Both the position numbers and the translations under genes were made by a program. Source: Cupriavidus metallidurans CH34 (GTDB lineage Bacteria > Pseudomonadota > Gammaproteobacteria > Burkholderiales > Burkholderiaceae). Taken from it: a stretch of 64,000 bases of DNA. The DNA is taken from contig NC_007974.2 in assembly GCF_000196015.1 (NCBI RefSeq), positions 1,240,001 to 1,304,000 of the forward strand. Reading direction: 5' to 3'. The notes below the pieces were generated by a model. That model saw only the letters and a program-made list of their open reading frames with translations. It was not told the origin of the DNA and did not search any database. Within the stretch, counting starts at the first letter, position 1; each line of letters starts with the position of its first letter. Positions 8,868-17,308 of this stretch are shown here, in pieces.

Positions 8868-9203
8868 TCAGTTGCCGGAGGCGTTGTCACGCGGCGCGTC
8901 CCGGCTGGCATCTTCGTGCGCGTGCCGGGGCGGCTGGTTGGCGGGGAGGTAGGGGGCCTCACCTTCATCGCCCTCTGATGTGTCGTTTGCGTAGAGCAGG
9001 TTGTACTTGCTGCCGGCGGGCGCATCGGAGGCATGGCAGCCAGCGGGTTTCGCGGCCACTCCGGCGCCCTGGCATACGTGCGACCAGTCAGGCAATGCTG
9101 GCGATGCCATGTCGCTCGCGAGTTGCGCATAAGCATGGCCAGCGCCCGCGATCAGCAGCGCAATACCAAAGACCCGGACGGCCGGACGGCAGTGATTGAT
9201 CAT
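8868..9203 (-). CDS. Hypothetical exported protein
   Basis: The 111-residue protein starts with a signal peptide (FGIALLIAGAGHAYAQ, cleavage near residue 27) and continues as a low-complexity, polar, probably periplasmic chain with two cysteines and a His/Asp/Arg-rich tail. I recognise no family. The start at 9203 is set by the signal peptide; no good ribosome site is visible. It is divergent from the lipoprotein at 9414, and each has a copy of the same 20-bp element upstream. Confidence 0.55.
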   Translation of the reverse strand: MINHCRPAVRVFGIALLIAGAGHAYAQLASDMASPALPDWSHVCQGAGVAAKPAGCHASDAPAGSKYNLLYANDTSEGDEGEAPYLPANQPPRHAHEDASRDAPRDNASGN

Positions 9204-9259
9204 GTCTGGAGGTTCGTTCGGAAGAAGCGCACACCTTAGGGGCGACGTGCCGATCTCGG

Positions 9260-9340
9260 CTATCAAAGAACTTAGAAAGTGCGTGGGCGCGACATTGACT
9301 GGACACCGGTGCCGCGCTGTTTTTCTAATTTCTTTGATAG
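9260..9340. repeat. Inverted repeat of a 20-bp promoter-like element between divergent envelope genes
   Basis: The left arm (9260-9279) and right arm (9321-9340) are reverse complements over 18 of 20 positions; the core is CTATCAAAGAAMTTAGAAA. Each arm reads TTTCTAANTTCTTTGAT toward the gene it precedes, 59 bp before the exported protein and about 75 bp before the lipoprotein. TTTGAT could serve as a -10 box. A third copy is at 13312-13331. Confidence 0.65.
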
Positions 9341-9413
9341 TCGTGGCGTGGTGGTACGGCCTACCCTGTGCGCCGTCGTAACTCGCTCGGGTGTAGCCCA
9401 GGTTCCCCCCGAT

Positions 9414-9872
9414 ATGCAGCGCCCAATGAATGCTTTCCGCTCGATCGCCACGCGCCTGATGGCCGTGGCAGCCATCGGCGCCCTGTCCGCGTGCGCAGTG
9501 CCAACCGCCGAAACCCTGAGCCCGTTCCAGGAGCCCTGGCCCTGGACCAAGGTCGTGCTCGTCAATCGCACCAATCACGACGTGCTGGCCGTGCACGCCG
9601 GCCAGTGTGAGACCGGACCCGCACCCCGCCAATCGCAATCGATGCCAGCCTATTGCTTCCTCGGCAAGAAGCCGGAAGCGCCCATTGCCATTACGTGGAG
9701 CGACAGCGACACTGGCGCGCCGCACACTACCGCCGTGGCGCTGCCGCCCTTGTGGCGCGAGAAGCCTGGACCCGATGACCTCACGACGGGCTATCTGTGC
9801 GTGCTGTTGCGCGAGGATGCGCGCCCAAGCATGACCATCGTTGCCACGCCGGAAGCGTGCGCGGTGCTCTAG
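9414..9872 (+). CDS. Hypothetical lipoprotein
   Basis: The 152-residue protein has a lipoprotein signal peptide with the lipobox LSAC (about residues 24-27), followed by a small globular domain with four further cysteines that could form disulfides. I recognise no family. A second ATG at 9426 would shorten the protein by four residues without affecting the signal peptide; neither start has a clear ribosome site. It is divergent from the exported protein at 8868-9203 and shares the inverted 20-bp element. Confidence 0.65.
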   Translation: MQRPMNAFRSIATRLMAVAAIGALSACAVPTAETLSPFQEPWPWTKVVLVNRTNHDVLAVHAGQCETGPAPRQSQSMPAYCFLGKKPEAPIAITWSDSDTGAPHTTAVALPPLWREKPGPDDLTTGYLCVLLREDARPSMTIVATPEACAVL

Positions 9873-10029
9873 CACGAACCACGTGCCTTCCCGATGCATC
9901 GACGCGGCGTATCGCCGTATCGATGCATCGCCCTGCCTGACACACATGTAGTCACGGTAGCGTCATCTTCGGTCCTTAGGCTTGCGGGGCTTTCAAAGCA
10001 CCCCAGACATTCCTCATGCCAAGGACCCC

Positions 10030-10230
10030 ATGCAACGTATGCGTTTGATCCGGGCGCTGCTGGTCGCCAGCCTGGTGGCCATCGGCACTGTCGCCTGCGG
10101 CGGTAACGATGACAGCCCGCCAGCCAGCTCGCCTCAGCAGCCTGTCTCGCCCCCTCAGCAGCCCTCTACACCCGACGGCGCTCCCAACCCCACCGAGCCG
10201 GCCAAGCCGGACATGCGCTGCGCGCCCTGA
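10030..10230 (+). CDS. Small proline-rich lipoprotein
   Basis: The 66-residue product has a signal peptide ending in the lipobox TVAC (about residues 19-22), then a Gly-Asn-Asp-Asp stretch and a tail rich in Pro, Gln and Ser. An AAGGA ribosome site lies 5 nt before the ATG. After lipidation it would be a very short tether-like lipoprotein of about 45 residues. It precedes the phospholipase C gene by 32 bp and may be cotranscribed with it. Function unknown. Confidence 0.65.
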   Translation: MQRMRLIRALLVASLVAIGTVACGGNDDSPPASSPQQPVSPPQQPSTPDGAPNPTEPAKPDMRCAP

Positions 10231-10262
10231 ACGCGCGCACGGCTCAACCCTCACTCGATGAC

Positions 10263-12500
10263 ATGATGAATTCGCGCCGCAAGTTCTTGCAGGCCAGCAC
10301 CGGTGCCGCCTTTTCCGCCGCCGCCCTCGCTGCATTTCCGCCGAGCATCCGCCGTGCGCTGGCGATTCCCGCCAGCAACGTCACGGGAACGATCAACGAC
10401 GTTCAGCACGTGGTGATCCTGATGCAGGAAAACCGCTCGTTCGACCACTACTTCGGCACGCTCAACGGTGTGCGTGGCTTCGGTGACCGGATCACGATTC
10501 CGATGCCCAATGGCCGCAAGGTCTGGCAGCAGGAGCGCGCTAACGGCACCGTCATCACGCCCTACCACCTCGATGGCACGGCCAACAACGCCCAACGCAC
10601 GTCGGGCACGCCGCACGCGTGGGCGGACAGCCAGCAGGCCTGGGACAACGGTCGCATGTCCCGCTGGCCAGTGGCCAAAACCGACACGTCGATGGGCTAC
10701 TTCAAGGAGCAAGAGATCCCGTACCAGTTCGCGCTGGCCAATGCCTTCACGATCTGCGACGCATATCACTGCTCGATGCACACCGGCACCGACGCGAACC
10801 GCTCGTTCCATATCTCGGGGACCAACGGCGCGACGCCGCAGAACGTGGCTTTCGTCAACAACGAGTGGGATGCGATCAATGGCGTGCCGGCCGACGCAAA
10901 CATCGGCTATACGTGGAAGACCTATGCCGAGCGGCTGGAAGAAGCCGGCGTGAGCTGGATCAGCTACCAGAACATGCCCGACGAATGGGGCGACAACATG
11001 CTTGGCGCGTTCCAGACGTTCCGGCGCGCGAACCTGGCATCGGGCTTTCCGGTCTCCAGCGGCGGCTCGCCGGGCAAGCCCTACACCAATACCGGCCAGG
11101 CAGTGCCGTATCACGCCTATGACGCCGCCACCGACAATACCGCCAATCCGCTGTACAAGGGCGTGGCGAACACGCTGCCGGGCGACAAGCCGGACCAGTA
11201 TTTGGACGCTTTCAGGAAGGCGGTTCTCGACAACAAGCTGCCGCAGGTGTCGTGGATCAACGCACCGTCGATCTACTGCGAACATCCGTCGCCATCCAGC
11301 CCAGTGCAAGGCGCGTGGTTCCTGCAGGAGGTACTGGACGCCCTGACTGCGAATCCGGACGTCTGGAGCAAGACCGTTCTGCTGATCAACTTTGATGAGA
11401 ACGACGGCTACTTCGACCATGTGCCCTCGCCGTCGGCACCGTCGAAGAACCCGGATGGCACCTATGCGGGCAAGACCACGCTGGCGGATGCGGACCTGAC
11501 CGCCGAGTACTTCACGCAAGGCGCGCCGGCCGGCAGCACGGGCCAGCCCGCGCCGGATGGCCGCGTCTTCGGCCCCGGTCCGCGGGTGCCGCTTTATGTG
11601 ATCTCGCCGTGGAGCCGCGGCGGGTGGGTCAATTCGCAGGTGTTCGATCATACGTCGGTGCTGCGCTTCCTTGAGGCCCGATTCGGCGTGCGCGAGCCGA
11701 ACATCAGCCCGTTCCGCCGCGCGGTCTGCGGCGACCTGACCAGCGCGTTCAACTTCAAGACGCCGAACAACGAGCCCATGCCCACGCTGGGCGGCCGCAC
11801 CACGCGAGAGCTTGCCGACAAGCTGCGCGCGGACCAGCAGAAGCTGCAGCAGGTGCCGGTGCCACGCGACATGCAGTTGCCGCTGCAGGCCGCCGGTGCG
11901 CGTCCGTCGCGGGCCTTGCCGTATGAGCTGCATACCAGCGCGCGTTGCCGTGCTTCCGGTCAGGTCGAACTGGTATTCGCGAACTCGGGCACGCAGGCTG
12001 CCGTCTTCCACGTGTACGACGGTTTCAAGCTTGATCGCATCCCGCGCCGCTATGCCATCGAGGCGGGCAAGACCTTGTCGGACACCTGGGACGCCGCACG
12101 TGACAACTTCGGCAAGTACGACCTATGGGTGCTGGGCCCGAACGGCTTCCATCGGCATTTCAAGGGCGACCTGAACCGCCTGACCGGCACGCAGGCCGCG
12201 CCGGAAGTCCGCGTGTGCTACGACGTAGCCAATGGCAATGTCTACGTGGACCTGATGAACAAGGGCGGCCAGCCGTGCGTGTTCACCGTGACGCCAGTGG
12301 CCTACCGCCAGGACGGTCCGTGGACCGCGAATGTGGCCGCCGGCGCCAGCACCACCCAGCACTGGGAGCTGCAGGCCAGCGGGCAGTGGTATGACTTCGC
12401 CGTGACGTGCAGCAGTGATGCGTCGTTCTATCGCCGCTTCTCTGGCCGTGTGGAGACTGGCAAGCACGCCACCAGCGATCCGGCCATGAGCGAGGCGTAA
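10263..12500 (+). CDS. Phosphocholine-specific phospholipase C
   Basis: The 745-residue enzyme has a twin-arginine signal (SRRKFLQ at about residues 4-10), so it is exported folded through Tat. The phosphoesterase domain follows with VVILMQENRSFDHYFGTL, HTGTDANRSF, NFDENDGYFDHV and the DHTSVLRFLEARFG block, all characteristic of the acid-phosphatase-like bacterial phospholipase C family. Two C-terminal beta domains (about residues 550-740) complete the non-haemolytic or haemolytic PC-PLC architecture. It would release phosphocholine from phosphatidylcholine outside the cytoplasm. A second ATG at 10266 is an equally possible start. Confidence 0.95.
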   Translation: MMNSRRKFLQASTGAAFSAAALAAFPPSIRRALAIPASNVTGTINDVQHVVILMQENRSFDHYFGTLNGVRGFGDRITIPMPNGRKVWQQERANGTVITPYHLDGTANNAQRTSGTPHAWADSQQAWDNGRMSRWPVAKTDTSMGYFKEQEIPYQFALANAFTICDAYHCSMHTGTDANRSFHISGTNGATPQNVAFVNNEWDAINGVPADANIGYTWKTYAERLEEAGVSWISYQNMPDEWGDNMLGAFQTFRRANLASGFPVSSGGSPGKPYTNTGQAVPYHAYDAATDNTANPLYKGVANTLPGDKPDQYLDAFRKAVLDNKLPQVSWINAPSIYCEHPSPSSPVQGAWFLQEVLDALTANPDVWSKTVLLINFDENDGYFDHVPSPSAPSKNPDGTYAGKTTLADADLTAEYFTQGAPAGSTGQPAPDGRVFGPGPRVPLYVISPWSRGGWVNSQVFDHTSVLRFLEARFGVREPNISPFRRAVCGDLTSAFNFKTPNNEPMPTLGGRTTRELADKLRADQQKLQQVPVPRDMQLPLQAAGARPSRALPYELHTSARCRASGQVELVFANSGTQAAVFHVYDGFKLDRIPRRYAIEAGKTLSDTWDAARDNFGKYDLWVLGPNGFHRHFKGDLNRLTGTQAAPEVRVCYDVANGNVYVDLMNKGGQPCVFTVTPVAYRQDGPWTANVAAGASTTQHWELQASGQWYDFAVTCSSDASFYRRFSGRVETGKHATSDPAMSEA

Positions 12501-12558
12501 CGCGTCGACAAGCGGTGGTCCGTAAGCCGCCGCTTGCCAACGCACGCCGCCGCGCCAG

Positions 12559-13056
12559 TTACTGCACCGAGTACCCGCGGCCCGTCATGCAGGCGCGCCA
12601 CGCTTGCCAGTACGACGTCACGGCCCAGCCATTGTTCGCCTGAATCTGCGCACTGGTGGCTACCGCCTGACGGCGTTGCTGGCGATGCGCCACGCCACCG
12701 GCGATTGTCCCTGCCGCCGCACCCGCCGCGGCGCCCTTCCCCGCGTCACCGGCGATCGCACCCACGACCGCACCCGCGGCAGCGCCACCGGCCGCGCCGC
12801 GCACGCGCTCGCCACCGGGCACGATGACCGGCACCGGCGAGCTTGCGATCTGGAGCGGATCAATGCCTGTCTGCTGTCTTGCCCAGCTATAGCACGCGCC
12901 ATCGTCGTTGCTCTGCTGATAGGACGATTGCCCTCTCGCCGGATAGGCGATGGGTTTCTGCGGGATCATCTGCGCGCGCGCCAGGCCGGGTAGCGCGCCT
13001 GATATCAGAACGATTGCCGTACACGCGGCCAGCGCGAAGTCTGGACGATTGCTCAT
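12559..13056 (-). CDS. Glycine-zipper family exported protein
   Basis: The 165-residue protein has an AGGAG ribosome site, a signal peptide ending near residue 28 (GLARAQ), a conserved Cys/Trp segment (DDGACYSWARQQTGIDP) and a glycine zipper of GxxxG/AxxxG repeats at about residues 85-120 that would insert into or span a membrane. A C-terminal YWQAWRACMTGRGY segment is shared by many proteobacterial YMGG-like proteins. It is convergent with the phospholipase gene and probably resides in the outer envelope. Confidence 0.8.
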   Translation of the reverse strand: MSNRPDFALAACTAIVLISGALPGLARAQMIPQKPIAYPARGQSSYQQSNDDGACYSWARQQTGIDPLQIASSPVPVIVPGGERVRGAAGGAAAGAVVGAIAGDAGKGAAAGAAAGTIAGGVAHRQQRRQAVATSAQIQANNGWAVTSYWQAWRACMTGRGYSVQ

Positions 13057-13183
13057 GAACTCTCCTGATCAGGTGCCGGGTTCGGGCCGTCGGGGGGGCG
13101 TCGAGGGAGTCTTGACGCTGCACGCCTCAAATCCGAAAGTCGCGCCATCCTGCGGCAATCCACCACGCCCGTTCCAGGCTGAA

Positions 13184-13212
13184 AGAAAAAATGCCCGCCG
13201 GGGGGCGGGCAA
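13184..13212 (-). terminator. Rho-independent terminator
   Basis: On the minus strand TGCCCGCC and GGCGGGCA form an 8-bp stem followed by a run of six T residues. It lies between the hybrid kinase stop at 13385 and the glycine-zipper start at 13056, so it ends the kinase transcript or a short RNA starting near 13305. Confidence 0.85.
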
Positions 13213-13305
13213 ACTGCGAGGTCTTGCTTGGGGAAGTACCCAAAACGGGTGGCAGCAAGAGGAGGCCGTCACCCGTCCCCTTAATAGTGGCGTCGCGGCG
13301 ACGGG
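13184..13305 (-). ncRNA. Candidate small RNA
   Basis: The 20-bp element at 13312-13331 contains a TATGAT -10-like hexamer on the minus strand, pointing toward the terminator at 13184-13212. Transcription from there would give an RNA of about 120 nt containing a pyrimidine-rich CCTCCTCTT stretch and ending in a strong terminator. The stretch encodes no plausible protein. It may instead be just the leader or spacer of neighbouring genes. Confidence 0.3.
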
Positions 13306-13311
13306 GTCACA

Positions 13312-13331
13312 ATCATAGAAATTAGAAAGTG
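13312..13331 (-). promoter_or_regulatory. Third copy of the 20-bp promoter-like element
   Basis: The sequence matches the copy at 9262-9281 at 18 of 20 positions (ATCAWAGAAMTTAGAAAGTG on the plus strand). On the minus strand it contains TATGAT, close to a sigma-70 -10 box, upstream of the terminator-ended stretch and the glycine-zipper gene. Confidence 0.5.
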
Positions 13332-13350
13332 ATCAGCCGATGGGGGCAGC

Positions 13351-13389
13351 CGATGTGTTCAACCGATGTGGTCAACCCATGTGGTCAAC
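13351..13389. repeat. 13-bp tandem repeat, three units, at the hybrid kinase stop codon
   Basis: The units are CGATGTGTTCAAC, CGATGTGGTCAAC and CCATGTGGTCAAC, followed by a partial CCATGGG. The kinase stop codon lies inside the last unit, so expansion would leave the protein intact. Confidence 0.85.
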
Positions 13390-16336
13390 CCATGGGCAAG
13401 CGCTGGTGCCTTTGCCGGATCAGTCTGAGTTGCGTGGCGAGGTACTCGGACTGGAGCGCGATTTCTTCGTTCCAGCCAGGCGCATCGGCAACGTAGCCGC
13501 GCAGGTCTTCGCACAGTTCGGCCAGTTGCGAACGACCGAGCACCGCCAGCCCTCCCGAGATCCGATGCAGCAGGCGCGTTAGCGCTGCCAGGTCCTGCGT
13601 CGCGAGGATTTCGTCAAGGTCATCGAGATCAGCCTGGGTCTGCGCGAGGAACGCCTCGACATGGGGCCCGGGAATCCGGGGCAGTTCCGGGAGCCCCTCG
13701 TCATTGGGCGCGTCGTTGCCCTGGCCATCGCGGGGCCATTCGGCGCGTGCAAGAACCGAGGCGAGCATGGCAAGCGAGACAGGCTTGGTCAGATAGCCCG
13801 TGAAGCCCTTGGCCTGCCCGGCGGCAACGTCCTCTGGCCGCGCGCTTGCGCTGACGGCATAGACCGGAATGTCGATGCTGGCCTGCCGTATCTCGCGCAA
13901 TAGATCGAAGCCGCTCATGCCGGGCATGTCGATATCGGTCAGCACGGCATCCACCCGATGCTCCGCGAGCGCCGCCATGGCTTCGGTGCCGTCGCCGGTG
14001 GCAATTACCCTGGCACCGAGCGCGAGAAGCTGGTCCCGCAGTAGATCGCGGTTCAGCAAATTGTCCTCGGCAATCAGCAACAGACGGCCAGCCAGTGGCG
14101 ACAGCAATTGACCCGTACCCCCGTCATCGTCAGACGTGACCGGGTGGAGGCCAGTGATGACCGCGCACGCAGCCGCATGGATACCGACAAGACTGTAGGC
14201 GGACACCTCGCGCCCGCCATCGGGTCGCACCGTGGCCACCACCGGGCCCAACTGCTTCAGCCAGACGATCGAAGCCGGCCTTGGCCACCAGGCCAGCACC
14301 CGATCCGGATCGAAGCCGTCGGCGACCAGCAGACAGTCATAGCTCTCCGCGTCGACCGGGCGGTCCAGATCCATCCTGGCCGATGGCTGGCAGGTGCCCC
14401 AGTCGATCTGGTTGAGCATTCCCTCCAGGCATTCGGGTTCGCGCGACAGCACCAGCGTGCGGCTCGGCGGCAGGCCCGGCCGTGCCATTGGCGCTGCGTC
14501 GGCGATGCGTGGCGGCACGCAAACCGTCACACGCGTGCCCACGCCCAGAATGCTGTCGAGCGAGATACGCCCGCCCATCCGTTCCGCAAGCCGCGAGCAG
14601 ATGGACAGTCCGAGCCCGGTTCCACGGGCCTGGGCGAGCCGATTGTCAGCCACCTGTGAGAACGGCTGGAACAGGCGGTCCTTGTACTCGTCCGGAATGC
14701 CGATGCCGGTATCGGCGACGATGATTTCCAATGCCCCATCTGCCCAGCGCGCGCGCAGAACTACCTTGCCGGCCTGCGTGAACTTGAACGCATTGCCAAG
14801 CAGGTTGTTGACGATCTGGGTCAGCCGCACGGGATCAAGGTCGAGCCGCGCGGGGATGTCCCGGCCGTACACCGTGATGAAGCGCAAGCCGCGCCCGGCG
14901 GCCAGCGGCGCATGGGCGACGGCGATACGCGAGAGCAAATCGGTCACGGCTATCGGTTGCGGCTCGATGCTTAGTTCGCCCACGTCGATTCGGGAAAAAT
15001 CGAGCACGTCGTTGACGATCTGCAGCAACCCTTCGGCCGATACCTGCATGGCGCCGACCCGTGTCCGTTGATCCGGCGGCAGTGGGCCTCTGGCAACGAG
15101 TTCCATGTTGCCCAGCAGCGAGGCAAGCGGTGTCCGTATCTCGTGGCTCATCGATGCGAAGAACGCCACCCGGGCGCTGGCGGCAGCGTCGCTGGCAAGG
15201 CGGGCTTGGTGCAGCAGCCGCTGGGCACGCGCTGCTTCGGCATAGGTGCCGGTCAGGAAGCGATAGTTCCAGTAGCGGTACATCGCAAACAGCAAGGCGA
15301 GCAGCGCGCCGGCGATCGCGCCAATCACCATCAGTTCGTCGGCCATGCCCTGAAGCTGATGCCCGATCGGGAGCGCGAAGATCAGGTGGCCGACGTCGGA
15401 TACGAGCGGCGGCCGGCGCAGCGCCCAGCCGTAGCCGGGGACCCAGTGGAACATGCCGTCCGCCTTCGACTCCAGCCGGGCGTCGAGCCGTTGCGCGTTG
15501 GTCCGGGCAGCGGCCGGCACCAGCGGCGCACCGACGCCGTCGAACACGATCGGTTCCGGGATCGGAAGGTTGGGCCCGGCATCGCGCAGCAGCACGTGCA
15601 GCGGGATACGAGTGAGCGCGATCGCGTAAAGCTGGCTACCCTTCGCCACCAGCGATGCGCCAACCATCTCCGGATCGGCGCCCGGTGCACTGCCGGGTAC
15701 CCCGAACCATTCGACACGCTTTTCCCGGGCCGCCTGCAGGACATCGATATCGCGATCACGAAAGCTGGTGAGGACCGTTTGCGTGATGGCCCCCGGAGAC
15801 ATCGGTGGCAACACCGTCTGCGATGCCGCGCCCGATGCATCTGGGGCTTCATAGCGATACGTAGCGCCGCTGCCGATCGAGATCATCTCGATCGAGGGCC
15901 GCTGGCTGGCGGCGAGCAATGCGCGGACGGACTGGTCGCAGCTTTGCTGCAGCACGTCGTCGGATGGTGCGGACGCATCCACCTTCGCGCAGAGACCGGT
16001 TCGCCCTCCCGTTGCAACGGGAAGCGTGCCGTTGGCACGCAGTTCCAGAATCAGGTTGCTCGCGGCCAGCGTGCTCCGGCGCTCCAGTACCGCATCGACC
16101 ACGCCCTGCTCGTACAGGCGGGTCATTTGCTCCTGGGCGCGCAGCGAGCCATTGAATCGCACGAGCACGGCTGTCGAGGCAATGGCAACGACCAGCAGCC
16201 CCAGAAGCAGCACCACCATCGAGAATACGCGGCGTTCCCGCTGGAGATTGCGTTTGACGGCGCGGAGGTCTGGCGGCGCAGGCCGGGTCGAGTCTGCGTC
16301 CGGGTTCCGGTTCGGCTCGACGGTGTCCGGTGTCAT
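13385..16336 (-). CDS. Hybrid sensor histidine kinase with receiver and Hpt domains (BvgS/EvgS-like)
   Basis: The 983-residue protein has one membrane helix near residues 40-60, a periplasmic sensor region to about 330 and a second helix near 335-355. It continues with HisKA (FFASMSHEIRTPL, His near 398), HATPase (about 500-620; GTGLGLSICSRLAERMGG), a receiver (about 750-865; phospho-acceptor in VLTDIDMPGMSG) and a C-terminal Hpt domain (His in LLHRISGG, near 924). This is a complete His-Asp-His relay for the LuxR-type regulator encoded upstream, whose stop overlaps this ATG by 4 nt (ATGA). The periplasmic part has no recognisable SBP repeats, unlike BvgS. Confidence 0.95.
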   Translation of the reverse strand: MTPDTVEPNRNPDADSTRPAPPDLRAVKRNLQRERRVFSMVVLLLGLLVVAIASTAVLVRFNGSLRAQEQMTRLYEQGVVDAVLERRSTLAASNLILELRANGTLPVATGGRTGLCAKVDASAPSDDVLQQSCDQSVRALLAASQRPSIEMISIGSGATYRYEAPDASGAASQTVLPPMSPGAITQTVLTSFRDRDIDVLQAAREKRVEWFGVPGSAPGADPEMVGASLVAKGSQLYAIALTRIPLHVLLRDAGPNLPIPEPIVFDGVGAPLVPAAARTNAQRLDARLESKADGMFHWVPGYGWALRRPPLVSDVGHLIFALPIGHQLQGMADELMVIGAIAGALLALLFAMYRYWNYRFLTGTYAEAARAQRLLHQARLASDAAASARVAFFASMSHEIRTPLASLLGNMELVARGPLPPDQRTRVGAMQVSAEGLLQIVNDVLDFSRIDVGELSIEPQPIAVTDLLSRIAVAHAPLAAGRGLRFITVYGRDIPARLDLDPVRLTQIVNNLLGNAFKFTQAGKVVLRARWADGALEIIVADTGIGIPDEYKDRLFQPFSQVADNRLAQARGTGLGLSICSRLAERMGGRISLDSILGVGTRVTVCVPPRIADAAPMARPGLPPSRTLVLSREPECLEGMLNQIDWGTCQPSARMDLDRPVDAESYDCLLVADGFDPDRVLAWWPRPASIVWLKQLGPVVATVRPDGGREVSAYSLVGIHAAACAVITGLHPVTSDDDGGTGQLLSPLAGRLLLIAEDNLLNRDLLRDQLLALGARVIATGDGTEAMAALAEHRVDAVLTDIDMPGMSGFDLLREIRQASIDIPVYAVSASARPEDVAAGQAKGFTGYLTKPVSLAMLASVLARAEWPRDGQGNDAPNDEGLPELPRIPGPHVEAFLAQTQADLDDLDEILATQDLAALTRLLHRISGGLAVLGRSQLAELCEDLRGYVADAPGWNEEIALQSEYLATQLRLIRQRHQRLPMG

Positions 16337-16983
16337 GTCAGGCCGTTGTCGCGCGCGTACGTGACGAGGTCGGCGTTACTGGTGATGTTCAGCTTGCGCA
16401 TGGCCGAACGCTTCTGCGTTGCCACCGTGGCCAGCGTGCGATGGAGGTATCCGGCAATTTCGGTCAGTGGGCTGCCAGCGGCGAACATCCGCACCACTTC
16501 GATTTCCTTGGGCGAGAGCGGGCTGATACCGCCGCCGGCCATTGCGCCGGCACTTGCCATCCTCGCCGAGATACCTGGCGACAGGCGCAGCCCATTTCCG
16601 GAAACCGCATCCATGCAGATCTGCCTCAGGATGGCCGGCTCCTCGTCCTTGCCCACGATGCCCGCGACGCCTGATTCCTGTATGCGCGTGAGCAGGCCGC
16701 CGTTGGTCAGCATGGTGAAGACGACGATCGGCGTGTCGGGGCCGGACTGGCGCAGCCGCTGGATCAGGCGAAGGCCATCATCGTTGCCTTCGGAACGGCC
16801 CATTGTGAAATCCGTAACAATGAGATCGGGCCGATGTGCTTCCACAGCCGCGAAAAGCTCTCCGCCGGACGCGCACATCGCGGCAATCTGGACGGTCGGA
16901 ATCTCGGTAAGGGTGGATTTGACGGCTAGCTGAATCGCCGGGTGATCATCCGCGATCACGACGGAGATGGTGTCTGGTGGCAT
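16333..16983 (-). CDS. LuxR/NarL family response regulator (BvgA/RcsB-like)
   Basis: The 216-residue regulator has a receiver domain (VVIADDHPAIQLAV at the N-terminus; phospho-acceptor Asp in DLIVTDFTMG near residue 56) and a LuxR-type helix-turn-helix at about 150-210 (LSPKEIEVVRMFAAGSP, LATVATQKRSAMRKL). The usual receiver Thr/Ser and Lys are recognisable as VVFTML and GKDEE. It is translationally coupled to the hybrid kinase and is its partner. The start at 16983 is preferred because the earlier ATG at 17013 would add ten residues overlapping a hairpin. Target genes are unknown. Confidence 0.93.
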   Translation of the reverse strand: MPPDTISVVIADDHPAIQLAVKSTLTEIPTVQIAAMCASGGELFAAVEAHRPDLIVTDFTMGRSEGNDDGLRLIQRLRQSGPDTPIVVFTMLTNGGLLTRIQESGVAGIVGKDEEPAILRQICMDAVSGNGLRLSPGISARMASAGAMAGGGISPLSPKEIEVVRMFAAGSPLTEIAGYLHRTLATVATQKRSAMRKLNITSNADLVTYARDNGLT

Positions 16984-17004
16984 GTACGTTGGGTTTTTCC
17001 GCAC

Positions 17005-17021
17005 CCCGGACAAGATCCGGG
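17005..17021. promoter_or_regulatory. Hairpin in the leader of the response regulator gene
   Basis: CCCGGA-CAAGA-TCCGGG is a perfect 6-bp inverted repeat 22 bp upstream of the regulator ATG. It could be an autoregulatory site or a leader hairpin; no run of T follows, so it is not a terminator. Confidence 0.3.
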
Positions 17022-17308
17022 AGGGTTTCTGCGTCTACAACATGCGGGAGCGCGGTCCGGTTCGGCACCTCGCCCACATGGGGCTCCCGATTTTACCAAG
17101 TGGCGGGTGCGCCCATTTGATGGATGGGGGCAGTCGCTTGACCATTCGTCCCACACCTGGCGCTGGCGCGTTTTGCACGATTCTGTCGCGCATTGTCAGG
17201 CAGTGGACCCGCCAGGGCAGGACAATCGCGTTCAAACCGCCGGCTCGATGGCACCGGCAATGGGCCGCTAATGGGCCGCGCGGTGGGCGATTCACAGGAG
17301 ACATCAAG

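Noticed and set aside
10251..12011. 586-codon open frame antisense to phospholipase C
   Set aside because: Same explanation: a GC-driven shadow frame with Arg/Val/His bias and no domain.
15068..16933. 621-codon plus-strand frame antisense to the kinase and regulator
   Set aside because: Both real genes are unambiguous on the minus strand; the frame has no motifs.
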